Assembly (NCBI RefSeq): GCF_015277815.1
Contig: NZ_CP063813.1
Coordinates: 1,116,001-1,180,000, forward strand
Length of the DNA: 64,000 nt
Source: Microbacterium atlanticum
Lineage (GTDB): Bacteria; Actinomycetota; Actinomycetes; Actinomycetales; Microbacteriaceae
Direction of reading: 5' to 3'
Part shown: piece after piece, positions 1-8,021 of the stretch
How the letters are laid out: each line of letters begins with the position of its first letter
How positions within the stretch are numbered: the first letter of the stretch is position 1
The notes under the pieces: model-generated
What the model was told of the DNA's origin: nothing
Seen by the model: the letters and a program-made list of their open reading frames with translations, nothing else
The model's database searches: none
Made by a program: the position numbers and the translations under genes

Positions 1-38
1 ACGTCGCGGAGCGTGAGGGGCGTGAAGAGGCGGGGCAT
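1..38 (-). CDS. Old yellow enzyme family oxidoreductase, N-terminal fragment (cut by window edge)
   Basis: Reading leftward from an ATG at 38, the 12 complete codons give MPRLFTPLTLRD. This LF-PL-LR opening is typical of the old yellow enzyme / NADH:flavin oxidoreductase family (YqjM/NemA type), FMN-dependent ene-reductases with a TIM barrel. Only the N-terminus is inside the window, so catalytic residues cannot be checked. It is divergent from nnrD, with 40 nt between the two starts. A short match is weak evidence, but position, frame and motif agree. Confidence 0.6.
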   Translation of the reverse strand, partial: MPRLFTPLTLRD

Positions 39-66
39 GGTTCTCCGGGTCGGTCGGGGGGAGCGG

Positions 67-72
67 TACTGT
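67..72 (+). promoter_or_regulatory. -10 hexamer for nnrD
   Basis: TACTGT ends 6 nt before the ATG at 79. No Shine-Dalgarno fits in that gap, so nnrD is probably read from a leaderless transcript. Confidence 0.45.
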
Positions 73-78
73 GGCCGC

Positions 79-951
79 ATGGAGCGGTCGCACGCGGCGC
101 GGGAATGGACGCGTGCCGACGCCGCCCGCGCCCTCCGAAGGCCAACAGGCGCCGACGACAAGTATTCCCGAGGGGTGCTGGGCATGCGCACCGGCTCCGC
201 GGCCTATCCGGGCGCCGCCGTGCTCGGCGTCGAGGCGGCGTGGCGCACCGGCCTCGGCATGGTGCGCTACCTCGGCCCCGAGCGGCCCACAGCGCTGGTG
301 CTCGCCCGCCGTCCCGAGACCGTGACGGCGGACGGCCGCGTGCAGGCGTGGGTGATCGGATCGGGGACGGATGCCGCGGCCCGCACAGCCCCCGAGACCG
401 CGGCGCTGCGCGCACTGCTGTCGGACACCGACCCCGTCGTGGTCGACGCCGGGGCACTCGACCTCGCCGCCGAAGCCACGACGCCGCGCGTCCTCACACC
501 GCACGATCGCGAGCACGCGCGGCTGCGGTCGGCACTGGGACTCGGTCACGCGCCGGACGACCGGGTCGTCGCGGCCCGCGAGACCGCCGAGGCCACCGGT
601 GCGGTGGTGCTGCTCAAGGGATCGGTGACCGTGGTCGCCGCGCCCGACGGGTGGGCGGCGACGGTCCGGTCCGGCACCCCGTGGCTCGCCACCGCCGGCA
701 CCGGCGACGTGCTGGCCGGCGTCATCGGCGCACTCGTGGCGGGAGCGACGGCGCGGGGGGTGCCGCCGGATGCTGCCGCCCTCGCCGCGCTCGCCGCCTC
801 GGGCGCGTGGCTGCACGGGCGGGCCGGGGCGATCGCCGCAGCGGATGCGGCGGCCGGTTCGGGATCGGCGCCCGGCGGCGGCGGGCCGATCACGGCGCTC
901 GACGTGGCCGAAGCGCTCCCGCGCGCGGTCGCCGAGGCGCTCGCGGACTGA
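79..951 (+). CDS. nnrD: ADP-dependent (S)-NAD(P)H-hydrate dehydratase
   Basis: A 290-residue carbohydrate-kinase-fold protein that dehydrates damaged NAD(P)H hydrates back to NAD(P)H in the cytoplasm, using ADP. Visible family marks are KYSRG near residue 28, the GSGTD segment, and the ATAGTGDVLAGVIGAL loop near residues 205-220, whose Asp is the expected catalytic base. It corresponds only to the C-terminal half of YjeF; the epimerase domain (NnrE) is not fused and is not in the window. I chose the ATG at 79 because earlier in-frame codons give a basic extension without family similarity, and because a -10 hexamer sits just upstream. Confidence 0.88.
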   Translation: MERSHAAREWTRADAARALRRPTGADDKYSRGVLGMRTGSAAYPGAAVLGVEAAWRTGLGMVRYLGPERPTALVLARRPETVTADGRVQAWVIGSGTDAAARTAPETAALRALLSDTDPVVVDAGALDLAAEATTPRVLTPHDREHARLRSALGLGHAPDDRVVAARETAEATGAVVLLKGSVTVVAAPDGWAATVRSGTPWLATAGTGDVLAGVIGALVAGATARGVPPDAAALAALAASGAWLHGRAGAIAAADAAAGSGSAPGGGGPITALDVAEALPRAVAEALAD

Positions 952-990
952 CGCGCTGGCGGCGGAGCGAGGACGCTCACGCACCGTCCC

Positions 991-996
991 TAGGAT
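991..996 (+). promoter_or_regulatory. -10 hexamer for the GT87-like gene
   Basis: TAGGAT followed by 6 nt and then the GTG start at 1003, with no Shine-Dalgarno; probable leaderless start. Confidence 0.45.
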
Positions 997-1002
997 GAAG
1001 GC

Positions 1003-2214
1003 GTGTCTCGGCGGGCGGTGGTGTGGATCGCGTTCGTCCTCGTCCACGCCGTCGTGCTCTGGCTGGGCTTCACCGACGACCGCGCCGCCTCCTGGGACGT
1101 CGATCAGCTCTACCGGTGGTGGGCGGGGCTGGCGCTCACCGGCGAGGCGACGCCCGGGATCACGTCCGACTGGATCTACCCGGTGCTCGCACAGGTGCCG
1201 ATCCTCGCCGCGGGCCTGCTCGCCGCGCTGCTGGACTACACCCTCGCGTGGGCTCTGATCGTCACGGCGCTGGACGCCGTCGGCTTCGCCATCCTCATCG
1301 GACGGGGCCGCTCCCGCGGCCGGCTGCTGGCCGGGTGGTTCTGGCTGGCGGCGATCCTCTCCCTCGGCGGGGTCGGGATGTTCCGTCTCGACGCCGTCAC
1401 GGTGCCGCTCGCGGTCGCCGGCTGCCTGTGGCTCGTGGGCCGCCCGTGGCTCGGGTCGGCGCTCCTCGCGGTGGCGACGTGGATCAAGGTGTGGCCTGCC
1501 GCGCTGCTGGCCGCCGCGCTCGTCGCCGTGCGGAGGCGACTGGCGATCGCCGGGGCGGCGGCGGCCGTGTCGGGCGCGGTGGCGATGGCCGTGTTCCTCT
1601 CGGGCGGCGGCGAGCACCTGTTCGGCTTCGTCGGCGACCAGGCCACGCGCGGGCTCCAGATCGAGGCCCCGGTCAGCACGGTCTACATGGTGATGGCCGC
1701 GGCGGGAGTGCCCGGGGCGGCCGTGGTCTACGACCCGGACCTCATCACGTTCCAGGTCGACGGCCCGGGCGTGGACGGCGTCGTCTCGGTGATGACGCCG
1801 GTGCTGATCACGGGGATCCTCGCGGTCGCGGTCCTGGGCGCGCTCAAGGCGTGGCGCGGTGCGACGTTCGCGGCCCTGTTCCCGGCTCTCGCCGCCGCCC
1901 TGGTGCTCGGCTTCATCGTGCTCAACAAGGTGGGCTCTCCCCAGTACATGACGTGGCTGGTCGCCCCGGTCGTCGTGGGCCTCGTGCTGGACCGCCGCCG
2001 GTGGTGGGCGCCGGCGGGCCTCACCCTCGGCATCCTGGCGCTCACACAGCTGATCTTCCCGTTCGCGTACGACGCGGTGCTCGTCGCGGCGCCCGCCGCC
2101 GTCGCGCTGCTCGCCGTGCGCAACGTCCTGCTGCTCGCCCTGTTCGCATGGGTGGTGGTGCGACTCGTCCGCGTCCGCGTGCGGCCGGCTGTCCGTGCGC
2201 GCGTGACAGAGTAG
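1003..2214 (+). CDS. Polytopic membrane protein, glycosyltransferase 87 / DUF2029-like
   Basis: A 403-residue integral membrane protein with roughly ten hydrophobic segments spread over its whole length. The late segment NKVGSPQYMTWL resembles the SPQY motif of DUF2029/GT-C family polyprenyl-dependent glycosyltransferases such as mycobacterial PimE-type mannosyltransferases. An early acidic loop (DDRAASWDVDQLY) after the first membrane span could carry the metal/substrate Asp expected in GT-C enzymes. By family it would transfer a sugar from a lipid carrier on the outer face of the membrane; donor and acceptor cannot be told from sequence. No glycan-synthesis neighbour helps narrow the role. 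GTG start fits the upstream -10 element. Confidence 0.65.
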   Translation: MSRRAVVWIAFVLVHAVVLWLGFTDDRAASWDVDQLYRWWAGLALTGEATPGITSDWIYPVLAQVPILAAGLLAALLDYTLAWALIVTALDAVGFAILIGRGRSRGRLLAGWFWLAAILSLGGVGMFRLDAVTVPLAVAGCLWLVGRPWLGSALLAVATWIKVWPAALLAAALVAVRRRLAIAGAAAAVSGAVAMAVFLSGGGEHLFGFVGDQATRGLQIEAPVSTVYMVMAAAGVPGAAVVYDPDLITFQVDGPGVDGVVSVMTPVLITGILAVAVLGALKAWRGATFAALFPALAAALVLGFIVLNKVGSPQYMTWLVAPVVVGLVLDRRRWWAPAGLTLGILALTQLIFPFAYDAVLVAAPAAVALLAVRNVLLLALFAWVVVRLVRVRVRPAVRARVTE

Positions 2215-2281
2215 AGCCCAGGTCGCCACCACCGCCGTCCCCGGCGCCCCGCGACCGTCATCCCGATCACCGGAGGTCCCC

Positions 2282-2599
2282 ATGCTCGTCGCCTTCTCCG
2301 TCGCCCCGAGCGGCACCGGCCGCGCCGACGGCTCGGTCCACGACGCCGTCGCGGCTGCGGTCCAGGTGGTCCGCGACAGCGGGCTGCCGCACCGGACGAC
2401 ATCGATGTTCACCGAGGTCGAGGGGGAGTGGGACGAGGTCTTCGGCGTCGTCAAGCGCGCGACCGACGCCGTCCTCCCCTTCGGTTCGCGGGTGTCGCTC
2501 GTGCTCAAGGCCGACATCCGGCCCGGATACTCCGGCGAGCTGGACGGGAAGATCGAGCGCCTCGAGGCGGCCATCGACCGGCGCGCCGGCGACGAGTGA
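2282..2599 (+). CDS. Thiamine-binding-like protein, MTH1187/YkoF family
   Basis: A 105-residue protein with the small ferredoxin-like fold expected of the MTH1187 (UPF0045, thiamine-binding) family. Family marks are the opening MLVAFSVAPSG, the DAVAAAVQVVRDSGLPH helix, the central MFTEVEGEWDEVF, and SRVSLVLKADIRPGY. Proteins of this family bind thiamine or related compounds, but their physiological role is unsettled. A GGAGG ribosome binding site lies about 5 nt before the ATG. It stands alone between a membrane protein and a NUDIX hydrolase, so context adds nothing. Confidence 0.75.
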   Translation: MLVAFSVAPSGTGRADGSVHDAVAAAVQVVRDSGLPHRTTSMFTEVEGEWDEVFGVVKRATDAVLPFGSRVSLVLKADIRPGYSGELDGKIERLEAAIDRRAGDE

Positions 2600-2627
2600 G
2601 GCCCGGCGCCGGCGACGCCGGACCGGA

Positions 2628-2633
2628 TAGCGT
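2628..2633 (+). promoter_or_regulatory. -10 hexamer for the NUDIX gene
   Basis: TAGCGT, then 6 nt (ggacgg), then ATG at 2640. Probable leaderless promoter. Confidence 0.45.
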
Positions 2634-2639
2634 GGACGG

Positions 2640-3404
2640 ATGCCGCAGCCGACGCCCCCCGACCGCGCACTGCAGGCGCTGAGCGACTCGATCGGCGGCG
2701 CACGGACACGTCGACCGGAGGACGCCACCGATCCCGCGATCCCGGTCGCCGCGACGGTCGTGCTCCTGCGCGACGGCGCGGGGCCGCGCGGCGGGCTCGA
2801 GGTGCTCATGATGGAGCGTCCGGACCGGGGCTCGTTCGCCGGGGCGTGGGTATTCCCCGGCGGCAAGCTCGAAGCCGCCGACCGCGGTGCGGACGAGGGT
2901 GAACCCGAGGAGACGGTGGCCCGGCGCGCGGCGATCCGCGAGACACGTGAGGAGACCGGACTCATCGTCGACCCCCGGCCCGTGGTGACCCTCTCGTGCT
3001 GGGACCCGCCGCCGGGGCTGGCCCTGCGGATCCGCACCTGGTTCTTCCTGGCGACGGGCGCGACCGGGACCCTGGCTCCGGCGCCGGACGAGGTCGTCAG
3101 GGCGGAATGGATCCGCCCGGCGGACGCACTGGCCGACCACGGCCGCGGCGGATTCACACTGTACCCGCCGACATGGGTGACGCTTCACGGCCTCGCCCGG
3201 CACGACGACACCGCATCGGTCCTCGGCGCCGCTCGTGTCGGCGGGATCCAGCGCTTCGAGACGGTCGCCCGCCGCAGCGGCGACGGCCCGGTCCTGCTGT
3301 GGCACGGCGACGACGAGTATGAACCGGATGCCCCGGCCGAGGCATCCGGTTCCCGTCATCGCCTGGAGATCGGGTCGCTGCCGTGGCGCTACCAGCGCAG
3401 CTGA
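2640..3404 (+). CDS. NUDIX hydrolase
   Basis: A 254-residue hydrolase expected to cleave a nucleoside diphosphate linked to another moiety. The Nudix box is present but carries a long insertion: VFPGGKLEAAD, then an acidic spacer, then AAIRETREETGL with the metal-binding REXXEE core. The N-terminal ATVVLLRDG strand and the MMERPDRGSFAGAWVFPGG segment are similar to the RNUT/NUDT19-like subgroup often annotated as CoA-pyrophosphatase-like in actinobacteria. The exact substrate cannot be read from sequence. The C-terminal coding region contains a perfect 12-bp inverted repeat (3321-3332 with 3341-3352). The gene converges on metX with a 24-nt gap. Confidence 0.85.
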   Translation: MPQPTPPDRALQALSDSIGGARTRRPEDATDPAIPVAATVVLLRDGAGPRGGLEVLMMERPDRGSFAGAWVFPGGKLEAADRGADEGEPEETVARRAAIRETREETGLIVDPRPVVTLSCWDPPPGLALRIRTWFFLATGATGTLAPAPDEVVRAEWIRPADALADHGRGGFTLYPPTWVTLHGLARHDDTASVLGAARVGGIQRFETVARRSGDGPVLLWHGDDEYEPDAPAEASGSRHRLEIGSLPWRYQRS

Positions 3405-3428
3405 GCGACACGTCGGCCGGCCGGATGC

Positions 3429-4634
3429 TCAGGCGGCGAGGAGCCGTCGCAGGTGCGTGCCCACGGCGTGGGTCTCGATGAGGAAGCCGTCGTGGCCGAA
3501 GTCGCTCGTGAGCACGACGGCGCGATCACCGTCGAGCGTGCGGCGGATGCCGCGGGCGATCCGGTGCTGTCCGTCGATCGGGAAGAGCCGGTCGCTGTCG
3601 ATGCCGAGCACGAGCGCCGTCGCGGTGACGCGCGCGAGGGCGTCGTCGACGCCGCCGCGGTCGCGGCCGACGTCATGGGAATTCATCGCCTCGACCAGCG
3701 TGATGTACGAGTTCGCGTCGAAGCGCCGCGTGAACTTGTTGCCGTGGAAGTCGAGGTAGGACTCGACGGCGAAGCGGCCGCCGTGCCCGAGCGGGCTGAC
3801 GCCCGACTGCCAGGAGCGCTGGAACCGCTGGTTCAGCTCGGTGGGCGAGCGGTAGTTCAGCAGCGCCATGCGACGGGCCAGTGCGAGCCCGCGCGTGGGT
3901 CCGTCGCCGTCGGGGGCGTCGTAGTACTCGCCGCCCTGGAAGCGCGGGTCGATGCGGATGGCCTCCAGCTGCACCGAGTTCAGGGCGATCTGGTCGGCGG
4001 TGTTGACCGGCGGCGAGGAGAGGATCGCGACGCGCTGCACCCGGTCGGGTAGCGACACCGCCCACTCGAGGGCGTGCATCCCGCCCATCGATCCGCCGAC
4101 GACCGCGGCCCACACGTCGATGCCGAGCGCGTCGGCCAGGCGCACCTGGGCGGCGACCTGATCACGGATGGTCAGGTACGGGAAGCGGGAGGCCCACTCG
4201 TAGCCGTCGGGACCGATCGATGCCGGCCCGGTCGAGCCCTGGCATCCGCCGAGCATGTTGGGTGCGACCACGAACCAGCGGTCGGTGTCGATCGGGCCGC
4301 CGGGACCGACGATGTCGTCCCACCAGCCCGACGTCGGGTGGCCCGCGCCTGCCGGACCCCGCACGTGGCTGTCGCCGGTGAGGGCGTGCAGCACGAGCAC
4401 GGCGTTGTCGCGCGTCGCGTTCAGCTCGCCCCAGGTCTCATAGGCGAGGCGGTACGCCGGCAGCTCGCGACCGCCCTCGGTGCGGAAGGCGCCGAACGCG
4501 GCGAAGTGCCGGTCGCCAGGCGGGTCGCCGTCCCGCCACGCTCCCGTGGCAGGCGGGCGGCCGCGCAGCAGGCGGGCGTCGGCCTCCGTGACCGGCGCGC
4601 TGGGCACCGTGTCTTCGGAGGTCTGCCAGTCCAT
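3429..4634 (-). CDS. metX: Homoserine O-acetyltransferase
   Basis: A 401-residue alpha/beta-hydrolase-fold enzyme that acetylates homoserine from acetyl-CoA, the first committed step of methionine synthesis by direct sulfhydrylation. The nucleophile elbow VGGSMGGMHALEW supplies the catalytic Ser, SDRLFPIDGQ the Asp, and DFGHDGFLIE the His. ALTGDSHVRG and LNMLGGCQGSTGP-type segments are also standard for MetX. Its product is the substrate of MetY, encoded on the same strand about 1.1 kb away with one divergent gene between. A GAGAAT hexamer 6 nt before the ATG suggests a leaderless start. Length is normal. Confidence 0.96.
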   Translation of the reverse strand: MDWQTSEDTVPSAPVTEADARLLRGRPPATGAWRDGDPPGDRHFAAFGAFRTEGGRELPAYRLAYETWGELNATRDNAVLVLHALTGDSHVRGPAGAGHPTSGWWDDIVGPGGPIDTDRWFVVAPNMLGGCQGSTGPASIGPDGYEWASRFPYLTIRDQVAAQVRLADALGIDVWAAVVGGSMGGMHALEWAVSLPDRVQRVAILSSPPVNTADQIALNSVQLEAIRIDPRFQGGEYYDAPDGDGPTRGLALARRMALLNYRSPTELNQRFQRSWQSGVSPLGHGGRFAVESYLDFHGNKFTRRFDANSYITLVEAMNSHDVGRDRGGVDDALARVTATALVLGIDSDRLFPIDGQHRIARGIRRTLDGDRAVVLTSDFGHDGFLIETHAVGTHLRRLLAA

Positions 4635-4640
4635 CGGTCC

Positions 4641-4646
4641 ATTCTC
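4641..4646 (-). promoter_or_regulatory. -10-like hexamer for metX
   Basis: On the minus strand GAGAAT stands 6 nt before the metX ATG (4634). It departs from TAnnnT at the first base only. Confidence 0.35.
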
Positions 4647-4724
4647 GCGTGCCGGGTCGCCGGCCGGCCGTGTGTTACGGGGCTACGGCGTCGCCGCACC
4701 GGTCGTCGTGTCTTCGGGTCGGTC

Positions 4725-4730
4725 TAGCAT
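4725..4730 (+). promoter_or_regulatory. -10 hexamer for the terpene-cyclase-like gene
   Basis: TAGCAT ends 7 nt before the ATG at 4738 and no Shine-Dalgarno is visible in between. Confidence 0.4.
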
Positions 4731-4737
4731 TCCCGGC

Positions 4738-5691
4738 ATGGACGTCATCGAGTACCTCATGACCGGGGATCCGGCCATCCGCTGGCAGGTGATGCGCGAC
4801 CTGACGGACGCGGCACCAGACGAGGTCGCGGCCGAGCGATCACGCGTGGCGACCGAGGGGTGGGGCGCGGCACTGCTCGCCGAGCAGGGCGACGACGGAC
4901 TGTGGGACGGCGGAACGTATCGCCCGGGGTGGATCGACGAGAACCGTCCCTTCTTCGACGCATGGACGGCGACCCACTTCTCGCTGCAGTCGCTCGCCGA
5001 GTACGGGGCCGACCCCGCGGCGGAGCCGGTGCGCCGCGCCGTCGACCGCGCCGCAGGGAGCGCCCGCTGGGAGTACAACGGCGCCCCCTACTTCGACGGC
5101 GAGGTCGAGCCGTGCATCAACGGCATCGCGCTCGCCGTCGGCGCGTACTTCTCACGGGATGCGGCGCCGATCGCCGAGACGCTCCTGGCGACGCAGCACT
5201 CCGACGGAGGGTGGAACTGCTGGGAGGACGACACGGCGAGACCCAGCTCCTTCCACTCCACCATCTGCGCGCTCGAAGGACTGTGGGCATGGGAGCAGGT
5301 CGCCGAGGCGAGCGACGAGCACCGCGCCGCCCGCCGTCGCGGCGAGGAGTATCTGCTCGAGCGCCGGCTGTTCCGCCGCAAGTCCGACGGCACCGTGCCG
5401 GACCTCCGCATGACCATGATCTCGGTGCCGTGGCGCTGGTTCTACGACGTGCTGCGCGGCCTGGAGTACTTCCGCCTCGCCCGGCCCGAGCGCGACGAGC
5501 GCTGCGCCGATGCGATCGAGCTGCTGCGCGAGAAGCGTCTCGACAGTGGGCTGTTCCCGTTCGAGAATCACCACGAGGGCCCGGTGCTGTTCACGATGGA
5601 GGGGGAGCACGACGGCTTCCCGAGCCGGTGGGCGACCCTGCGCGCCCTGCGGGTGCTGCGCTGGTGGGACGACGCGCCGGCGCTGACGTGA
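4738..5691 (+). CDS. Prenyltransferase/squalene-cyclase-like alpha-alpha barrel protein
   Basis: A 317-residue protein composed of repeats resembling those of the terpene cyclase / prenyltransferase alpha-toroid. Seen directly are QGDDGLWDGGTYRPGW, QHSDGGWNCWEDD and the aromatic-rich VPWRWFYDVLRGLEYF; the first two are QW-like repeats. The catalytic DXDD motif of squalene-hopene cyclases is not present and the protein is about half their length, so it is unlikely to be a true hopanoid cyclase. A carbohydrate- or lipid-related role cannot be assigned. The ATG at 4738 avoids overlap with metX, which longer in-frame starts would cause. No membrane segment or signal peptide. Confidence 0.72.
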   Translation: MDVIEYLMTGDPAIRWQVMRDLTDAAPDEVAAERSRVATEGWGAALLAEQGDDGLWDGGTYRPGWIDENRPFFDAWTATHFSLQSLAEYGADPAAEPVRRAVDRAAGSARWEYNGAPYFDGEVEPCINGIALAVGAYFSRDAAPIAETLLATQHSDGGWNCWEDDTARPSSFHSTICALEGLWAWEQVAEASDEHRAARRRGEEYLLERRLFRRKSDGTVPDLRMTMISVPWRWFYDVLRGLEYFRLARPERDERCADAIELLREKRLDSGLFPFENHHEGPVLFTMEGEHDGFPSRWATLRALRVLRWWDDAPALT

Positions 5692-5694
5692 CCA

Positions 5695-5738
5695 AGACGC
5701 GGATGCCTCGACCCGCGTGGGTCGAGGCATCCGCGTCT
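5695..5738. terminator. Bidirectional hairpin terminator
   Basis: A perfect 20-bp inverted repeat (5695-5714 with 5719-5738) closed by a 4-nt loop, placed exactly between two convergent genes. The arms include GGATGCC/GGCATCC. There is no T-tract, as is common in this group. Confidence 0.85.
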
Positions 5739-5750
5739 CGGGATCCTCGG

Positions 5751-7073
5751 TCAGGCGCGCGCGGCCTCCGACACGCGCCGTGCGGCGGCGAGAGCCTGCT
5801 CGAGGTCGGCCTTGAGGTCCTCGATGTTCTCGAGGCCCACCGACAGCCGCACCAGGCCGGGCGTCACGCCCGTGGTCAGCTGCTGCTCGGGGGTGAGCTG
5901 CGAGTGCGTGGTCGAGGCGGGGTGGATGACGAGCGAGCGCACGTCGCCGATGTTGGCCAGGTGGCTGAACAGGGTGAGCGAGTTGACGAACTCGCGTCCC
6001 GCCTCGACGCCGCCCTTGAGCTCGAACGACAGCACCGCGCCCACGCCCTTCGGGGCGTACTCGTTGGCCGCGGCGTACCACGGCGAGGTGGGCAGGCCCG
6101 AGTAGTTCACCGAGGCGACGTCGGAGTGGTTCTCGAGCCACTCGGCGATCTCCTGGGCGTTCTGCACGTGGCGCTCCACCCGCAGTGACAGGGTCTCGAT
6201 GCCCTGGATGAGCAGCCAGGCGCTGTTCGGCGAGATGGCCGAGCCGAGGTCGCGCAGCAGCTGCACGCGCGCCTTGATGATGTACGCCAGGCCGTCGCCG
6301 ACCGCCGCGGTGTACGACGCGCCGTGGTACGACGGGTCGGGCACGGTGAGCCCCGGGAACCTGTCGACGTTCTGAGACCACGGGAAGGTGCCGCCGTCGA
6401 CGATCACGCCGCCGATCGTGGTGCCGTGGCCGCCGAGGAACTTCGTCGCGGAGTGCACCACGATGTCGGCGCCGTGCTCGAACGGCTTGATGAGGTACGG
6501 GGTCGCGATGGTGTTGTCGACGATCAGCGGCACGCCGTTCTCGTGCGCGATGTCGGCGACGGCGCGGATGTCGAGCACGTTGATCTTCGGGTTGCCGATG
6601 GTCTCGGCGAAGAAGAGCTTGGTGTTCGGGCGCACCGCGCGGCGCCATTCGTCGGCGTCGTCCTGGTTCTCGACGAAGGTCGTCTCGATGCCGAGCTTGG
6701 CGAGCGTGTACTTGAACAGGTTGTAGGTGCCGCCGTAGATCGAGCTCGACGACACGATGTGGTCGCCGGCCTCGGCGATGTTCAGCACCGCGAAGGTCGC
6801 CGCGGCCTGGCCGCTCGCCAGGAGCAGGGCGCCGGTGCCGCCTTCGAGGGCTGCGAGGCGCTCTTCGACGACCGCCTGCGTGGGGTTCTGGATGCGCGTG
6901 TAGATGTTGCCGAACTCGGCCAGGGCGAAGAGGTTCGCCGCGTGGTCGGCGTTGTCGAAGACGTACGACGTGGTCTGGTAGATCGGCGTCGCGCGAGCCT
7001 TCGTCACCGGGTCGGGCTGGGCTCCGGAGTGGATCTGCTTGGTCTCGAAACGCCAGTTCTCGGGTGCGGACAT
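5751..7073 (-). CDS. metY: O-acetylhomoserine sulfhydrylase (aminocarboxypropyltransferase)
   Basis: A 440-residue PLP enzyme of the Cys/Met metabolism family that joins sulfide to O-acetylhomoserine, giving homocysteine. [13 protein letters not shown], the [10 protein letters not shown] segment and [15 protein letters not shown] (Schiff-base Lys) are all present, and the length of about 440 matches MetY rather than the shorter cystathionine enzymes. The start ATG at 7073 has an AGGAG ribosome binding site and begins [15 protein letters not shown]; the long upstream in-frame extension overlaps the divergent SDR gene and is spurious. It partners with metX. Its leader has a possible hairpin that would cover the ribosome binding site. 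Confidence 0.96.
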   Translation of the reverse strand: MSAPENWRFETKQIHSGAQPDPVTKARATPIYQTTSYVFDNADHAANLFALAEFGNIYTRIQNPTQAVVEERLAALEGGTGALLLASGQAAATFAVLNIAEAGDHIVSSSSIYGGTYNLFKYTLAKLGIETTFVENQDDADEWRRAVRPNTKLFFAETIGNPKINVLDIRAVADIAHENGVPLIVDNTIATPYLIKPFEHGADIVVHSATKFLGGHGTTIGGVIVDGGTFPWSQNVDRFPGLTVPDPSYHGASYTAAVGDGLAYIIKARVQLLRDLGSAISPNSAWLLIQGIETLSLRVERHVQNAQEIAEWLENHSDVASVNYSGLPTSPWYAAANEYAPKGVGAVLSFELKGGVEAGREFVNSLTLFSHLANIGDVRSLVIHPASTTHSQLTPEQQLTTGVTPGLVRLSVGLENIEDLKADLEQALAAARRVSEAARA

Positions 7074-7081
7074 CGCGTGCT

Positions 7082-7108
7082 CCTGCGGGTTCGGATGCCG
7101 GAAGCAGG
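7082..7108 (-). promoter_or_regulatory. Hairpin over the metY ribosome binding site
   Basis: On the minus strand CCTGC (7108-7104) can pair with GCAGG (7086-7082), whose 3' half is part of the AGGAG site of metY. The 17-nt loop and 5-bp stem make this weak, but the placement would allow translational control. Confidence 0.25.
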
Positions 7109-7126
7109 CGCCCCCAGCCGGGTTCG

Positions 7127-7153
7127 AGAGTACGGAGGAGGGCGGCTTGTCAA
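7127..7153 (-). promoter_or_regulatory. Candidate promoter for metY
   Basis: On the minus strand a perfect TTGACA (7153-7148) is followed after 15 nt by TACTCT (7132-7127). The spacer is shorter than ideal. It would give a leader of roughly 50 nt. Confidence 0.4.
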
Positions 7154-7220
7154 CAACGCCGGGGAAATGGGACGTAACGAGCGAGCGGCCGCGGGATGCG
7201 GGAGCGGTGTGCCGGGTGGG

Positions 7221-7226
7221 TAGCGT
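7221..7226 (+). promoter_or_regulatory. -10 hexamer for the SDR gene
   Basis: TAGCGT, 6 nt (ggagcc), then ATG at 7233; leaderless start likely. Confidence 0.45.
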
Positions 7227-7232
7227 GGAGCC

Positions 7233-8021
7233 ATGGCGAACAGACGTGCTGTGGTGACCGGGGCGAGTTCGGGGATCGGAGAGGCGGCGGTGCGCGCGCT
7301 GCGGGCGACCGGCTGGGACGTGGTGGGGGTGGCGCGCCGCGCCGACCGCCTGGCCGCGCTCGAGGCCGAGACGGGCGCGGTCGCCTTCGCCGCCGACCTG
7401 ACGACGGATGCCGATGTGGAGGCCCTCGCCGATTTCCTTGCCCGCTCCGGCCCGGTGCACGCCCTCGTGCACGTCGCGGGCGGCGCCCGCGGCACCGACC
7501 GCGTCGAGGACGGGCGGGTCGAGGACTGGCAGTGGATGTTCGAGGTGAACGTGCTGTCGGCTCAGCGGCTCGTGGCGGCGCTGCTCCCGCAGCTGCGCCG
7601 CGCCGCGGCATCCGACGGCCACGCCGACACGGTCTTCGTGACCTCGACCGCGGCGCAGAACGCCTACGCGGGAGGCGCCGGCTACAACGCCGCCAAGGCG
7701 GGGGAGGCGATGCTCGCCCACGCACTGCGCCTCGAGCTGAACGGGGAGCCGATCCGCGTCGTCGAGATCGCACCCGGGATGGTGCACACGCCCGAGTTCA
7801 CGCTGAACCGCCTGGGCGGCGACAGCGTCGCCGCCGAGCGCGTCTACGAGGGCGTCGGCCAGCCGCTCACCGCCGAGGACGTCGCCGACGTGATCGCGTA
7901 CGCGCTCAACGCCCCCGGTCACGTGAACCTGGACCTGGTCACGATGCGTCCCGTGGCTCAGTCCGCGCAGCACCTGCTGGCGCGCGGTCCGCTGCGTCCG
8001 CGTGGCGTGGACGCACCGTGA
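7233..8021 (+). CDS. Short-chain dehydrogenase/reductase
   Basis: A 262-residue classical SDR with a Rossmann fold. VVTGASSGIGEAAV is the dinucleotide-binding glycine motif; VARRADR after strand two suggests NADP(H) preference; HVAGGA, the STAAQNAYAGGAGYNAAK segment (catalytic Ser, Tyr and Lys) and APGMVHTPEF complete the family pattern. The closest named subgroup is YdfG/serine 3-dehydrogenase-like, but the substrate is not determinable. Its TGA overlaps the GTG of the AlaX-like gene by 4 nt, so the two are probably translationally coupled. Confidence 0.88.
   Translation: MANRRAVVTGASSGIGEAAVRALRATGWDVVGVARRADRLAALEAETGAVAFAADLTTDADVEALADFLARSGPVHALVHVAGGARGTDRVEDGRVEDWQWMFEVNVLSAQRLVAALLPQLRRAAASDGHADTVFVTSTAAQNAYAGGAGYNAAKAGEAMLAHALRLELNGEPIRVVEIAPGMVHTPEFTLNRLGGDSVAAERVYEGVGQPLTAEDVADVIAYALNAPGHVNLDLVTMRPVAQSAQHLLARGPLRPRGVDAP

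Noticed and set aside
4480..4737. Longer start for the terpene-cyclase-like gene
   Set aside because: It would overlap the divergent metX gene by about 150 nt and adds Arg/Ser-rich residues without similarity; a -10 hexamer precedes ATG 4738.
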